Shown here: piece by piece, positions 54,789 through 63,613 of the stretch
Layout of the letters: the number at the start of each line of letters is the position of its first letter
Position numbering within the stretch: the first letter of the stretch is position 1
Assembly (NCBI GenBank): GCA_019752335.1
Contig: JAIEMJ010000012.1
Location: 1-64,000 of the forward strand
Direction: 5' to 3'
Source of the DNA: Bryobacteraceae bacterium
GTDB taxonomy: Bacteria; Acidobacteriota; Terriglobia; Bryobacterales; Bryobacteraceae
Length of the DNA stretch: 64,000 bases
Notes under the pieces: generated by a model
Told to the model about the DNA's origin: nothing
Database searches by the model: none
The model's input: only the letters and a program-made list of their open reading frames with translations
Translations under genes and position numbers: made by a program

Positions 54789-56474
54789 GTGGCGAGTGAA
54801 CAAAAGACCGGACGTTTGAAGAACCTCCTCGATTCCACTGGGAAAGAGAAGGGCTACGTCAACTATGACGAGTTGGACCGCGCGCTGAACGACGACTTCG
54901 CGGCTGGCGCCGACATCGAGGACCTCATCGGCGACTTTGACGCCTCCGGCGTCGAATTGCTGGAGGACGTGGAACTCAAGCCCAAAGAGGGGATTGAGGA
55001 GATCGGCGACCTCGACATCCCGGCCGATGTCATCGACAAAACCAACGACCCGGTCCGCATGTACCTCCGCGAAATGGGCTCGGTGCCCTTGCTCACTCGC
55101 GAGGGCGAAATCGACCTCGCCCGCCGCATCGAACGCGGCCGCAACTCGGTGGACCGCGCCATCTCCCGTTCCGCGCTGGTGGTGCTCGAAATTCTCAGCC
55201 TGCGGGAAGAGCTCGCGCGGAATGACCTCTTTATCGGCGAAATTCTCCAGATTCCAGACACGCTCAGCGACATCGACGAAGAGGATCCCGGCGCCCAGGT
55301 AGCGGCTGAATTCACCACCGCCCTCGACGAAATCGAACATGAGCATCGCAAGGCCCAGGCTTGCCGCCAGAAGCTCCTGGCCGTCTCGCGCAGCCTGAAG
55401 CCTAAGCAGCACCGCTCGTTGCGTTGGGCGCTCGCCCGCTCCGTCGTGGCCATTTCGCGCCGCATTCGGCTGGTGCCCTTCACCCATCAAATGCACCGCC
55501 GCTTTATCCATCGGCTGCATGCGACGGTGGAAGAGCTGCGGCATCTGGAACGCGAAGTTTCGAAGGCCCAGCGCAAGAGCGAGGAGCTTGAAGCGCCGGA
55601 TTCGGCCACCCGGGATCGCCGCAAGGAACTCAAGCTCGCCCAGAGCCGCATGCAGCAGATCGAGGAAGAGGCCGGCGCCACCAGCTCCGAGCTACGCCGC
55701 TCGCTGCAGATCGTCGACCGCGGCGAATCCGAAGGCGTCGCCGCCAAGAAGCAGTTGATCGAGGCCAACTTGCGCCTCGTGGTCTCCATCGCCAAGCGCT
55801 ACACCAACCGCGGCTTGCAGTTCCTCGATTTGATTCAGGAAGGCAACATCGGCCTGATGAAGGCCGTCGACAAGTTTGATTACCGCCGCGGCTATAAGTT
55901 CTCCACCTACGCCACCTGGTGGGTGCGCCAAGCCATCACCCGCGCCATCGCGGACCAGGCGCGCACGATCCGCATCCCGGTACACATGATCGAGACCATC
56001 AACAAGCTGGTCCGCACTCAGCGTTTGATGCAGCAAGAACTCGGCCGGGAGCCTACCACCGAGGAGCTCTCGAAGCGCCTGGAACTGCCGGTGAACAAGG
56101 TCCGCAAGGTGCTGCGCATCTCGCAGGAGCCCATCTCGCTCGAGACGCCGGTCGGCGAGGAAGACGAGTCCCACTTGGGCGACTTTATCGTTGACAAGCG
56201 CCAGGCCTCGCCCGCCGAGGCCGTCATCAACCTGAATCTGCGCGAACAAACGGCCGAGGTGCTGAAGACCCTCAGCCCGCGCGAAGAGAAGATCATCAAG
56301 ATGCGCTTCGGCTTGCAGGACGGCAGCGAGCACACGCTGGAAGAGGTCGGCCAGCACTTCGCCGTCACTCGCGAGCGCATCCGCCAGATTGAAGCCAAGG
56401 CCCTACGCAAGCTCCGCCACCCGAGCCGCAGCCACCGTCTTCGGGCCTTCCTGGATACGGCCACGCACGACTAG
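54789..56474 (+). CDS. rpoD: Primary sigma factor (sigma-70)
   Basis: 561 residues from GTG 54789. After an acidic region 1.1-like segment comes [30 protein letters not shown] (region 1.2), a helical insert rich in Arg and Glu, then regions 2.1-2.4 with [31 protein letters not shown] and [16 protein letters not shown]. Region 4.2 has the [29 protein letters not shown]. This is a full housekeeping sigma factor. Gene end is four bases from the convergent stop at 56478. Confidence 0.97.
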   Translation: MASEQKTGRLKNLLDSTGKEKGYVNYDELDRALNDDFAAGADIEDLIGDFDASGVELLEDVELKPKEGIEEIGDLDIPADVIDKTNDPVRMYLREMGSVPLLTREGEIDLARRIERGRNSVDRAISRSALVVLEILSLREELARNDLFIGEILQIPDTLSDIDEEDPGAQVAAEFTTALDEIEHEHRKAQACRQKLLAVSRSLKPKQHRSLRWALARSVVAISRRIRLVPFTHQMHRRFIHRLHATVEELRHLEREVSKAQRKSEELEAPDSATRDRRKELKLAQSRMQQIEEEAGATSSELRRSLQIVDRGESEGVAAKKQLIEANLRLVVSIAKRYTNRGLQFLDLIQEGNIGLMKAVDKFDYRRGYKFSTYATWWVRQAITRAIADQARTIRIPVHMIETINKLVRTQRLMQQELGREPTTEELSKRLELPVNKVRKVLRISQEPISLETPVGEEDESHLGDFIVDKRQASPAEAVINLNLREQTAEVLKTLSPREEKIIKMRFGLQDGSEHTLEEVGQHFAVTRERIRQIEAKALRKLRHPSRSHRLRAFLDTATHD

Positions 56475-56477
56475 CGG

Positions 56478-56870
56478 CTACTTGCTTTTGCCTGTCACCA
56501 GGCGCACCCGCGTGGGTTTCGCCTCCGGCTTCACCGCCACCGGACGGCAGATCAACTGGACGGCCTCCACGGGCGAGATAATCCGCGCGATGCCTCTATC
56601 GCCCTCGGCTCCCGTGATCACCAAGAGCTTGGCCGAAGGTGCGTAGAGCTCCAGCACGCGCAGCGTCGTCGCCCCCACGCTGCACGTCACCAGCAGTTCC
56701 TGGTCGTCCTTCAGCGCGTTCTGCATCGCCTGCACCTGCGCCATCACCAGCGCCGACAGGCTTTCCGGTTCCGCCGCCGTCGGCTCACTCGCGCGACGGC
56801 CCTCGATCACTTCCTTCACCTGGTTGCCCAGGGCTTCGGCGGCGAGTTGCTTGATGGCTCCGATACTCAT
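56478..56870 (-). CDS. Conserved-looking hypothetical protein
   Basis: 130 residues. N-terminal helix SIGAIKQLAAEALGNQVKEVIEG, a Glu-rich linker, a second helix (LVMAQVQAMQNALKDDQEL), then beta-rich LLVTCSVGATTLRVLELYAP and a basic tail ending TGKSK. No signal peptide or membrane segment. Family not recognised. It lies between rpoD (convergent) and the esterase gene, with 27 bases to the latter. Confidence 0.65.
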   Translation of the reverse strand: MSIGAIKQLAAEALGNQVKEVIEGRRASEPTAAEPESLSALVMAQVQAMQNALKDDQELLVTCSVGATTLRVLELYAPSAKLLVITGAEGDRGIARIISPVEAVQLICRPVAVKPEAKPTRVRLVTGKSK

Positions 56871-56897
56871 TTAGACCTCAGCGTAACGCATTCTTAC

Positions 56898-58829
56898 TTA
56901 CTCCAGGAACCGCTTCAACAGGTCCCCATCCCCTTGCTCGAAATGCCGGTACGCAAAACCCGGCAGGCCGCCTTGCACCTGCCGCAGCCAGTCCGTCGGG
57001 TCACTCCATAAAGTACGGGCATCGCGCAAGGTGGCCCAGTCGGCCTTGAGGCAGGCGCCAGGAGCCGTAGCCTCGTGCAAGTCCCGATGCACCGCCGTGC
57101 CGATCACCTGGCAGTAGGTGGCCGGAGTGCGATCAAGCCAGATGCGCTTCAGGCGCAGATCATCGGCCGCCGCGCGCAACAGCCAGTAGCCGGGGACGCC
57201 GCTGGCGCTGGCGCGGAGATCCGTGACCCCGAACGACGCCAAATAGTCGACCGCACGCCGGACGTCGTAGGCGCGCTGCTCCGCCATCGGGCGCGCGGGG
57301 TTGATGAACCAGGCTCGGGTGTTCGGATAGAAGTCGCCCCCGTTGCGGATCCAGTCCGGTACACCGGGGCCGACACCCCGCGGCCGCAGCGTCAGCACGC
57401 GGTAACCTTGCCGCGCGAGGGTCATGGCCAGCGGAGCCGGCTCCAGCATCAGCACCGCCTTCGTCGAGGGTTCACTGGGCTCAATCAAACGCGTCGCGAC
57501 CCACATGCCCGCCTCGGACTCGAGTAGCTGATACTTCACTCGCAGGCCTTCCTCCGTCGCCTCCCGCATGGAGCGCATCCGCGGCGGCGTCGTCGGCGTG
57601 GTGATCGGCTTGGGCCGTTCGGACGTCTTGGCGCGGCTCTCCCAGCGCTCGCGGATGATCTCCGTCACATCGCGCGCACCCAGGTCTGTGCTCACTTGCC
57701 CCGTCTTCGTGGCCCACAGTTCATGATCCGGCAATACCTTCACCGCTACCTCGGGCTTTGGCGCAGGATTCGCGAGTAGCCACCGGCCAAACCAGCCATA
57801 GATCGCTTGCCGCACTTCGAGGGGCGTACCGTGCGGGCCCGGCCCCACCGCCCAACTCACTTGCGCCTCGGCGTCGAGTAACTTGTAGACCCGTTTCGCC
57901 TCCTCGAAGACGGCTTGCGCGCCGGCCGGCTTGAAGAAGTCCCCTTCGGTGGAAGCGATCAGCCAGGGCTTGGGGGCGAAGACTTCGACGAAGTCCTTCT
58001 GGTCGAGCCCGGCGCCAATGAAGCCCGGCCAGCTCTGTTCCGAATCACCAATGTCGCCCGGGAACAAGACTTCGAAAGACTGCATGTAGCAAGCCGGCGC
58101 GGCGACCTTCACCCGCGGATCGATCGCGGCGACAAACGACGTCTGCGTGCCGCCGCCGGAGCAGCCCGTCGCGCCGATCTTCTCGGGGTCCACCTCGGGC
58201 CGCGACTGCAAGTGGTCAATCGCGCGCATCGAATCGTGAATCATGTAGCGCGCAAAGTTGTCGCCCGCCAGGATCGCGGCCGCGCCGGCCATGAAATGCT
58301 GCTCGACGCTGCCCCCCGCCCGCGCGACGCGGGTTACGGGATCGAAGCCTTGCAGCCGCTCGCCCTGGCCAATGGGATCGTAAACCAGCACGACGAATCC
58401 CTGCAAAGCCAGGTTGCCCGCCAACAACTGGGCCACGGGTTTTCCTTCGTTCCAATGGCCCATTGAAAACAGAATCGCCGGATGCCGGCCTGCGGCCTGC
58501 GGGAGATACAAGTTGCCGGTGATCGGAAACTTGGGCAGGCTCTCGAAAATCACTTTCTCAATCCGATATCCCGGCTGCTGCACCACGCCCGTGGTCCGCG
58601 AATTCAGCGGGCCCTTGTAATCGGGCAAACCCGTGAGTAAGTCGAGTAACTTCGCGCGGACCCAGGCTTGCCGCTCGCGCGCCTGCGCCGGCGTCTGGAT
58701 CGCCGCCACCGTCGCGCGCCGTTGGCGGAGCAAATCCTGAGCCTGGGCATTCAGCCAAGCTGTGACGTCGGTAGGCTGGTCAATCTGGGCTAGTAGCGGC
58801 AGCGCGCCGAGGGCAAGAAGAAATCGCAT
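56898..58829 (-). CDS. Secreted tandem alpha/beta hydrolase (acetyl xylan esterase-like)
   Basis: 643 residues from ATG 58829, where a signal peptide begins (MRFLLALGALPLLAQ). The frame is open to 59057 but that part lies inside the upstream gene. The first domain has LYLPQAAGRHPAILFSMGHW, DPIGQGERLQG and nucleophile GCSGGGTQT. A second domain (about 430-640) repeats the layout with AMTLARQGYRVLTLRPRGVG and ASASGVPGYWLLRAA, where the GxSxG motif is degenerate. It probably deacetylates carbohydrates; the second domain may be non-catalytic. Confidence 0.85.
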   Translation of the reverse strand: MRFLLALGALPLLAQIDQPTDVTAWLNAQAQDLLRQRRATVAAIQTPAQARERQAWVRAKLLDLLTGLPDYKGPLNSRTTGVVQQPGYRIEKVIFESLPKFPITGNLYLPQAAGRHPAILFSMGHWNEGKPVAQLLAGNLALQGFVVLVYDPIGQGERLQGFDPVTRVARAGGSVEQHFMAGAAAILAGDNFARYMIHDSMRAIDHLQSRPEVDPEKIGATGCSGGGTQTSFVAAIDPRVKVAAPACYMQSFEVLFPGDIGDSEQSWPGFIGAGLDQKDFVEVFAPKPWLIASTEGDFFKPAGAQAVFEEAKRVYKLLDAEAQVSWAVGPGPHGTPLEVRQAIYGWFGRWLLANPAPKPEVAVKVLPDHELWATKTGQVSTDLGARDVTEIIRERWESRAKTSERPKPITTPTTPPRMRSMREATEEGLRVKYQLLESEAGMWVATRLIEPSEPSTKAVLMLEPAPLAMTLARQGYRVLTLRPRGVGPGVPDWIRNGGDFYPNTRAWFINPARPMAEQRAYDVRRAVDYLASFGVTDLRASASGVPGYWLLRAAADDLRLKRIWLDRTPATYCQVIGTAVHRDLHEATAPGACLKADWATLRDARTLWSDPTDWLRQVQGGLPGFAYRHFEQGDGDLLKRFLE

Positions 58830-58833
58830 CCTC

Positions 58834-59958
58834 TCATGAAAGCAGCTTTTCGAGCTCGGCGGGAATCTCAAACACCGCGCGATTCCGCATCGCCGCCGCA
58901 TTGGCTTGGAAGCGCGCCAGATTGGCCGGGACGAGTAACTCGTCCACGGCGGCGGCGATGCCCTGAAAGTTATCGAGTACGAGCCCCACTTCGTACTCCT
59001 TGACGAAGTCCGCGTTGTAACGCTCCTGCGGCAGCGTGAAGGCGTTGCGCTCCACAATCACCGGCAGCTTCATGTGCAGCGCTTCGCTGATGCTACCGGG
59101 GCCAGGCTTGCCGATCATGAAGTCCGAGAGGTGCATGAACAGCGGCACTTGCTTGGTGAAGCCTTCGATGTGCAGCTTCAAAGGAGTCTCCAGATTTAGG
59201 AACTTCTGGCGTAGCTTTTCGTTCTTGCCACAGATCACGATGAACTGGACGCGCCCGGCGAAGCCGGCCAGGCGCTCAATGATCGAGGGCATCACCGAGG
59301 AGCCATAGCCGCCGAAGAGGATGATGCCCGTGGGCAGCGCGGGGTCCAGCCCGCGTTGGGTCAACTCGGCCGCGCGGTCCGCGGTGATCGGCTCGTAGAA
59401 GCGCGGATGGAGCACCATGCCGGAGGTGCGGATGATGGTGCTGCCCGGCAGGAGGATCTCCTTGGCCTGCGCTTCGGCTTTCGCTGTGCCACAAAAGACG
59501 ATCTGTTTTTGCGCTTCCAGCCAGAAATGCGGCGGAAAATCGGCCAGGTCGGTGATCACGGTGACGTAAGGCGCGCCGGGCTTTACCTGCTGCCAGGCCT
59601 GATAAAGCGCGCGGTCAAAGTTGGGCACCACCGACAGCACCACGTCCGGCGGATCCTTCTCCCAGTGCTTCTTCAGTAGCCAGACCTGCAGCGGATGGTA
59701 GAGTCGAATCAGGAAATGCATCACCTTCAGCATGAAACCGGAACCGAGCGTCCAACCTTTGCGTAAGAGTAAGTTATAGACGTCTTCCAGACGGAGGCGA
59801 AAGACCTGGCGAAAGATATCGATTTTGTCGAGCACCTCCTGCAAGTGGACCAGGCGCACGGTCCAGCCCAGGCCGCGTTGCGCGATGGCGAGTTCCAGTG
59901 CGGTGGCCGCGGCGCGGTGGCCGCCCCCGGCGTCAAAGTAGATAATGTCAATTTTCAT
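58834..59958 (-). CDS. Monogalactosyldiacylglycerol synthase/UgtP-like glycosyltransferase
   Basis: 374 residues from ATG 59958, just before the motif IIYFDAGGGHRAAATAL, which is the N-terminal signature of MGDG synthase and processive diacylglycerol glucosyltransferases. The C-terminal GT28-type donor site has IILFGGYGSS, FTKQVPLFMHLSDFMIGKPGPGSISEALHMKLPVIVE. It should add hexose to diacylglycerol or a similar lipid in the membrane. Divergent from a PAP2 phosphatase that could supply diacylglycerol. Confidence 0.88.
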   Translation of the reverse strand: MKIDIIYFDAGGGHRAAATALELAIAQRGLGWTVRLVHLQEVLDKIDIFRQVFRLRLEDVYNLLLRKGWTLGSGFMLKVMHFLIRLYHPLQVWLLKKHWEKDPPDVVLSVVPNFDRALYQAWQQVKPGAPYVTVITDLADFPPHFWLEAQKQIVFCGTAKAEAQAKEILLPGSTIIRTSGMVLHPRFYEPITADRAAELTQRGLDPALPTGIILFGGYGSSVMPSIIERLAGFAGRVQFIVICGKNEKLRQKFLNLETPLKLHIEGFTKQVPLFMHLSDFMIGKPGPGSISEALHMKLPVIVERNAFTLPQERYNADFVKEYEVGLVLDNFQGIAAAVDELLVPANLARFQANAAAMRNRAVFEIPAELEKLLS

Positions 59959-60081
59959 CAGAGGCTTGCAGGTTTTAGTGTAACGGTTCGCGGGAAGGCT
60001 GTTGGCAATTTCACGGATGATTCTTCGTCCTTTGATCGTCTTGTAATGCAACACCCGTATGCTACTAAGTAGTAAAGGTCC

Positions 60082-60612
60082 ATGGCCCACACCATACTCG
60101 GCTTCTTAAACGACCGTGATCACGCCCTGATGCGGCGGGTGAATCGCTGGCGCGCTCCGTTGTGGGTGCGGCTTTGGATGGTCTGCGCGACGCGCGGCGG
60201 CGACGGCTGGCTCTGGTACGCAATGTGCCTGGCCGTCCTAGTACTCGGCGGTCCAGAGCGATTTGCCGCCGTTGGCGCGGCTATGCTGGCGGGTACGGCG
60301 GGCGTTGGTCTGTTTATCTGGCTGAAGCGCATCACCGGCCGGCGCCGTCCTTGCGCCGTGGAACCGCACTGCTGGAGCACACTGCTGCCGCCAGACCAGT
60401 TTTCCTTCCCGTCCGGCCACACCATCACCGCCTTCGCCTTCGCGACGCCCCTGATGATGTACTATCCCGACGCCGCTTGGGCCATGGCCTTCTGCGCTTT
60501 TTCGATTGCCCTCTCCCGGATCCTGCTGGGTATGCACTTCCTGACGGACGTCCTGGCCGGCGCCGTGATTGGCTCGGGCCTGGGATATTTCGCAACTTGT
60601 TTGACCGCGTAG
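60082..60612 (+). CDS. PAP2-family membrane phosphatase
   Basis: 176 residues with four or five hydrophobic segments. The phosphatase signature is complete: KRITGRRRP (82-90), PSGH (110-113) and SRILLGMH (145-152). Members dephosphorylate phosphatidate, undecaprenyl pyrophosphate or related lipids at the membrane. AAAGG lies just upstream of the start. It is divergent from the glycolipid synthase and 22 bases upstream of the proline dehydrogenase gene. Confidence 0.93.
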   Translation: MAHTILGFLNDRDHALMRRVNRWRAPLWVRLWMVCATRGGDGWLWYAMCLAVLVLGGPERFAAVGAAMLAGTAGVGLFIWLKRITGRRRPCAVEPHCWSTLLPPDQFSFPSGHTITAFAFATPLMMYYPDAAWAMAFCAFSIALSRILLGMHFLTDVLAGAVIGSGLGYFATCLTA

Positions 60613-60634
60613 GCGACAATAGGCCTTAACGGCC

Positions 60635-61522
60635 ATGCTGCGCGCAATCCTACTCTTCTTCTCTCGCCAACGCGGCTTGCGCCGCTTCATGGAGACTTCC
60701 CGTTTCGCCAAGCCGCTGACGCGTCGCTTCGTCGCCGGGGAGACGCTCGCCGAAGAGCTCGCCGTGGCCCGCCAACTCGACGCCAGCGGCTACCTGGTCA
60801 GCCTGGACCACCTGGGCGAAAACGTCTCCACCGAAGCCGAAGCCCGCGCTTCGGCGGCCGCCATTCATCAAGCGCTTGATCAGCTCGGCAATCTGCCCGC
60901 CACGGTCTCCATCAAGCTCACCCAGTTCGGGCTCGACCTCAGCGACGAGATCTGCCTCCGCAACGTCGAGCCCCTGGTCCGCAAAGCGCTGGACCTCGGC
61001 ACGCGCGTCGAGATCGACATGGAGTCCACCGAGTACACCACGCGGACGCTGGTAATTCTGGAGCAACTGCACCAGCGCCATGGCTCCGTGCGGGCCGTGA
61101 TTCAGGCGTATCTGCATCGCAGCGAAGCCGACATCCGCCGCCTGAACGCGCTCGGAGTGCCGGTGCGTTTGTGCAAGGGCGCCTACCGCGAGCCAGCGGA
61201 ATTGGCGCTGCAGGACGCCGCCGCTGTCGATGCGCGGTACCTGCAACTGGCAAAGTTGCTGTTGGACGAAGGCCACTACCCGGCCTTGGCCACCCACGAC
61301 GAACGCATGATCGCCGTGGCGCGAGGTTATCCTCAAGAGAAATTCGAGTACCAGATGCTCTACGGCGTTCGCCGCGAGCTGCAGGCCCAACTGATTCGTG
61401 AGGGCTATCGCCTTCGCCTGTATGTCCCCTACGGCGACGCCTGGTATCCTTACTTCATGCGCCGCCTGGCCGAGCGGCCGGCGAATTTATGGTTTGTCTT
61501 GCGCAGTATGGTAGGTAATTAA
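60635..61522 (+). CDS. Proline dehydrogenase
   Basis: 295 residues, the size of monofunctional bacterial PRODH. Motifs: YLVSLDHLGENV, VSIKLTQFGLD, VEIDMESTEYT, VRLCKGAYREP, LATHDERMI and YVPYGDAWYPYFMRRLAERP, which bind FAD and proline. It oxidises proline to pyrroline-5-carboxylate, feeding electrons to the respiratory chain. No P5C dehydrogenase is adjacent. It is followed after two bases by a GNAT gene. Confidence 0.94.
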   Translation: MLRAILLFFSRQRGLRRFMETSRFAKPLTRRFVAGETLAEELAVARQLDASGYLVSLDHLGENVSTEAEARASAAAIHQALDQLGNLPATVSIKLTQFGLDLSDEICLRNVEPLVRKALDLGTRVEIDMESTEYTTRTLVILEQLHQRHGSVRAVIQAYLHRSEADIRRLNALGVPVRLCKGAYREPAELALQDAAAVDARYLQLAKLLLDEGHYPALATHDERMIAVARGYPQEKFEYQMLYGVRRELQAQLIREGYRLRLYVPYGDAWYPYFMRRLAERPANLWFVLRSMVGN

Positions 61523-61524
61523 TC

Positions 61525-61980
61525 ATGGAAATTCGGAATTATAAGCCTGCCGATGCCGAGGCCTGTCTTCGCCTTTTTGACGCCGCCGGAAGTAGCTTCT
61601 ATGCGGAGGAGGAGCGGGGGCGCTTCGCCCGCTTTCTTGAGTCTCCCCCAGGCACTTACTATGTGATGGAAAATAACGGCGACTTAGTCGGCTGTGGCGG
61701 ATTCGCCGCACTCGGTGAACCCGAAACCGTTACCTTAACTTGGGGCGTTATCCGCCGGGATTTGCACGGCCAGGGGCTGGGCCGCTTCCTGCTCTTCTAC
61801 CGCCTGAAAGAAATCGGCCGATTGGCGGGAATTTCTCAAGTAAAGCTGGAAACTACGCCAAAGGTAGCCGGCTTTTTCCAGAAGGCTGGCGGCTTCCATA
61901 TCACCGCTACAGAAACCGATGGTTTCGGCCCTGGCCTCGATAAAGTATCCATGGTGAAACGTCTGGCTGTTTGCAAATAA
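61525..61980 (+). CDS. GNAT family N-acetyltransferase
   Basis: 151 residues. Standard GNAT fold: MEIRNYKPADAEACLRLF, VGCGGFAALG, LTWGVIRRDLHGQGLGRFLLFYRL with the acetyl-CoA loop HGQGLG, then VKLETTPKVAGFFQKAGF-like FFQKAGGFHI. Substrate unknown. It starts two bases after the proline dehydrogenase stop, so both are likely in one transcript. Confidence 0.9.
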   Translation: MEIRNYKPADAEACLRLFDAAGSSFYAEEERGRFARFLESPPGTYYVMENNGDLVGCGGFAALGEPETVTLTWGVIRRDLHGQGLGRFLLFYRLKEIGRLAGISQVKLETTPKVAGFFQKAGGFHITATETDGFGPGLDKVSMVKRLAVCK

Positions 61981-62083
61981 GTCCTAGTACGTATAGTACA
62001 AAATTGGTAAAATGCAACATTACGGCCCGCAAGCCAGAGTTTACAGCTTCGTTACATCTGGTTTCTCTATACTGGCAATAATC

Positions 62084-62746
62084 TTGAGTACACCCACGCC
62101 ATTACAACGCGCGATTGAGGACTTACTTGTCCGCGAAAGACAAGTGGAGATCCTGCCGGCCACGGTCCGCGAGTTTTACCGTGCGGGGGACCCTGCCGGA
62201 TCGATCTTTTACGCGCGAACGGGGATGGTGAAGTTGTCGGAGGACCATGGCGCGGAGGGATTGACTTTGGAATTGGTGGGGCCGGGCGAGGTATTCGGTG
62301 GGGAAAGCCTGCTGGGCGCGGCGGCGTATCGCGGGTCGGCCATCCGGTTGGCGGCCGGAGAGATCGTCCGGATTCCGGCGGCGCTCTTCCCGCGGCTGGC
62401 CGCGCGGCGCCAGGAGCTATGGCAGGGCGTTGCGCGCCAGATGGAGGATCGCCTACGCCTGGAGCAGCGCAAGTTCCGCTGGCTGGTGCGGTCCGGCGCG
62501 GAGGAACGGATCGGGGCGATGCTCGAGTATCTGGCGCCGAACTGCCCGCTGATGGCACGCAGCGGCGCGGACGAAGCCTGGCATGGCGTCCCGCTCACGC
62601 AAGCGGAACTCGCCGTGCTGGTGGGAGCCTCGCGCGAGACCACCTCCAGCGTCTTGAACGAAATGGAGCGCCGTGGAGAACTCAGCCTACGCCGTGGCCG
62701 CATCCTGATGCCAGCCGCCCGCGCGCATGCGGCGCATGCGGGCTAA
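62084..62746 (+). CDS. Crp/Fnr family transcriptional regulator
   Basis: 220 residues from TTG 62084; the frame also allows ATG 62012, but the extra 24 residues are hydrophobic and outside the family fold. The cNMP-like domain has FYRAGDPAGSIFYARTGMVKL and GPGEVFGGESLL. The C-terminal helix-turn-helix is LTQAELAVLVGASRETTSSVLNEMERRG. It lacks an Fnr-type Cys cluster and the cAMP phosphate-binding RxS is not evident, so the signal is unknown. TAGTAC repeats at 61985 and 61994 lie upstream. Confidence 0.88.
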   Translation: MSTPTPLQRAIEDLLVRERQVEILPATVREFYRAGDPAGSIFYARTGMVKLSEDHGAEGLTLELVGPGEVFGGESLLGAAAYRGSAIRLAAGEIVRIPAALFPRLAARRQELWQGVARQMEDRLRLEQRKFRWLVRSGAEERIGAMLEYLAPNCPLMARSGADEAWHGVPLTQAELAVLVGASRETTSSVLNEMERRGELSLRRGRILMPAARAHAAHAG

Positions 62747-62764
62747 GCGGTTATACTGCGACAA

Positions 62765-63613
62765 GTGAACTCCTCTCCCAAAACCTGGCCCGTCCTCTTG
62801 AGTGTGCTTGCCCTGATGGGGCTGGTGCTCGGCTGGCTCGCCTGGTCGCGCGTGCGATCGAGCCAAACCGCGGAACAACTGCTCAAACATCTTCCTCCGA
62901 ACGCCGAAATTTACGCCTTCCTGGATGTCGAACTCATGCGGCGCACCGGCGTGCTGGACCGGCTGGCCGGGGCGCGGGGACAAGAAGACGCCGATTACCA
63001 GCGCTTCGTCGCCCGCAGCGGCTTCAACTATCGCCAGCATCTCGACGCCGTGATGATGGCGCGCCGGGGCAAGGCGCAATATGCGGTCATCGCCGGCCGC
63101 TTTGACGCGGCGCGTCTCGAAGCTTATGCCACGGAGAGCGCCGGGGTTTGCGCGGCTAGGTATTGCTACGTGCCGGGGGCGCCGCCGATTTCGTTCGTCC
63201 CCATCCGCCAGGGTGTGTACGCCTTTGCCAGCGGCGCCGGCGACGCCCGCGAGCTGCTGGCCGCGCATGCGCCCGGTCTCAGTGGCGAATTCCTCGGGTC
63301 GCCCGTGTGGGCTGCGGGGCTGAGCCCTGCCGAGGTGCCGCTCTTGCAGGCTTTGCCCGGCGTGGAGCGCATGTCGCTCTGGCTGACGCCGCGCCTGCCG
63401 GCTTCCGTCGAGATGCGCTTTGCGCTCGACATACACGATGCCGCGTCCGCCAGTACCGTGGCCCGCGAACTGAACACGCTCAGCAAAGCCAGCGATCTAT
63501 CACGCTACCTCAGCGCCGGCGAGGCGGTGGCCGAGGGCAAGCGCGTCCACGGCCGTCTGCCGCTAGCGGTCTCCTTACTCGAAGCCCTGGTGAGCGGCAC
63601 GAGGCTGCGGTGA
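62765..63613 (+). CDS. Membrane-anchored protein of unknown function
   Basis: 282 residues from GTG 62765. One N-terminal hydrophobic helix (WPVLLSVLALMGLVLGWLAW) without a cleavage site suggests a signal anchor, with the remaining 250 residues in the periplasm. That part reads HLPPNAEIYAFLDVELMRRTGVLDRLAG and later LPGVERMSLWLTP. It resembles acidobacterial proteins of unknown function that estimate nothing catalytic by motif. Its stop overlaps the GTG of the next gene. Confidence 0.7.
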   Translation: MNSSPKTWPVLLSVLALMGLVLGWLAWSRVRSSQTAEQLLKHLPPNAEIYAFLDVELMRRTGVLDRLAGARGQEDADYQRFVARSGFNYRQHLDAVMMARRGKAQYAVIAGRFDAARLEAYATESAGVCAARYCYVPGAPPISFVPIRQGVYAFASGAGDARELLAAHAPGLSGEFLGSPVWAAGLSPAEVPLLQALPGVERMSLWLTPRLPASVEMRFALDIHDAASASTVARELNTLSKASDLSRYLSAGEAVAEGKRVHGRLPLAVSLLEALVSGTRLR

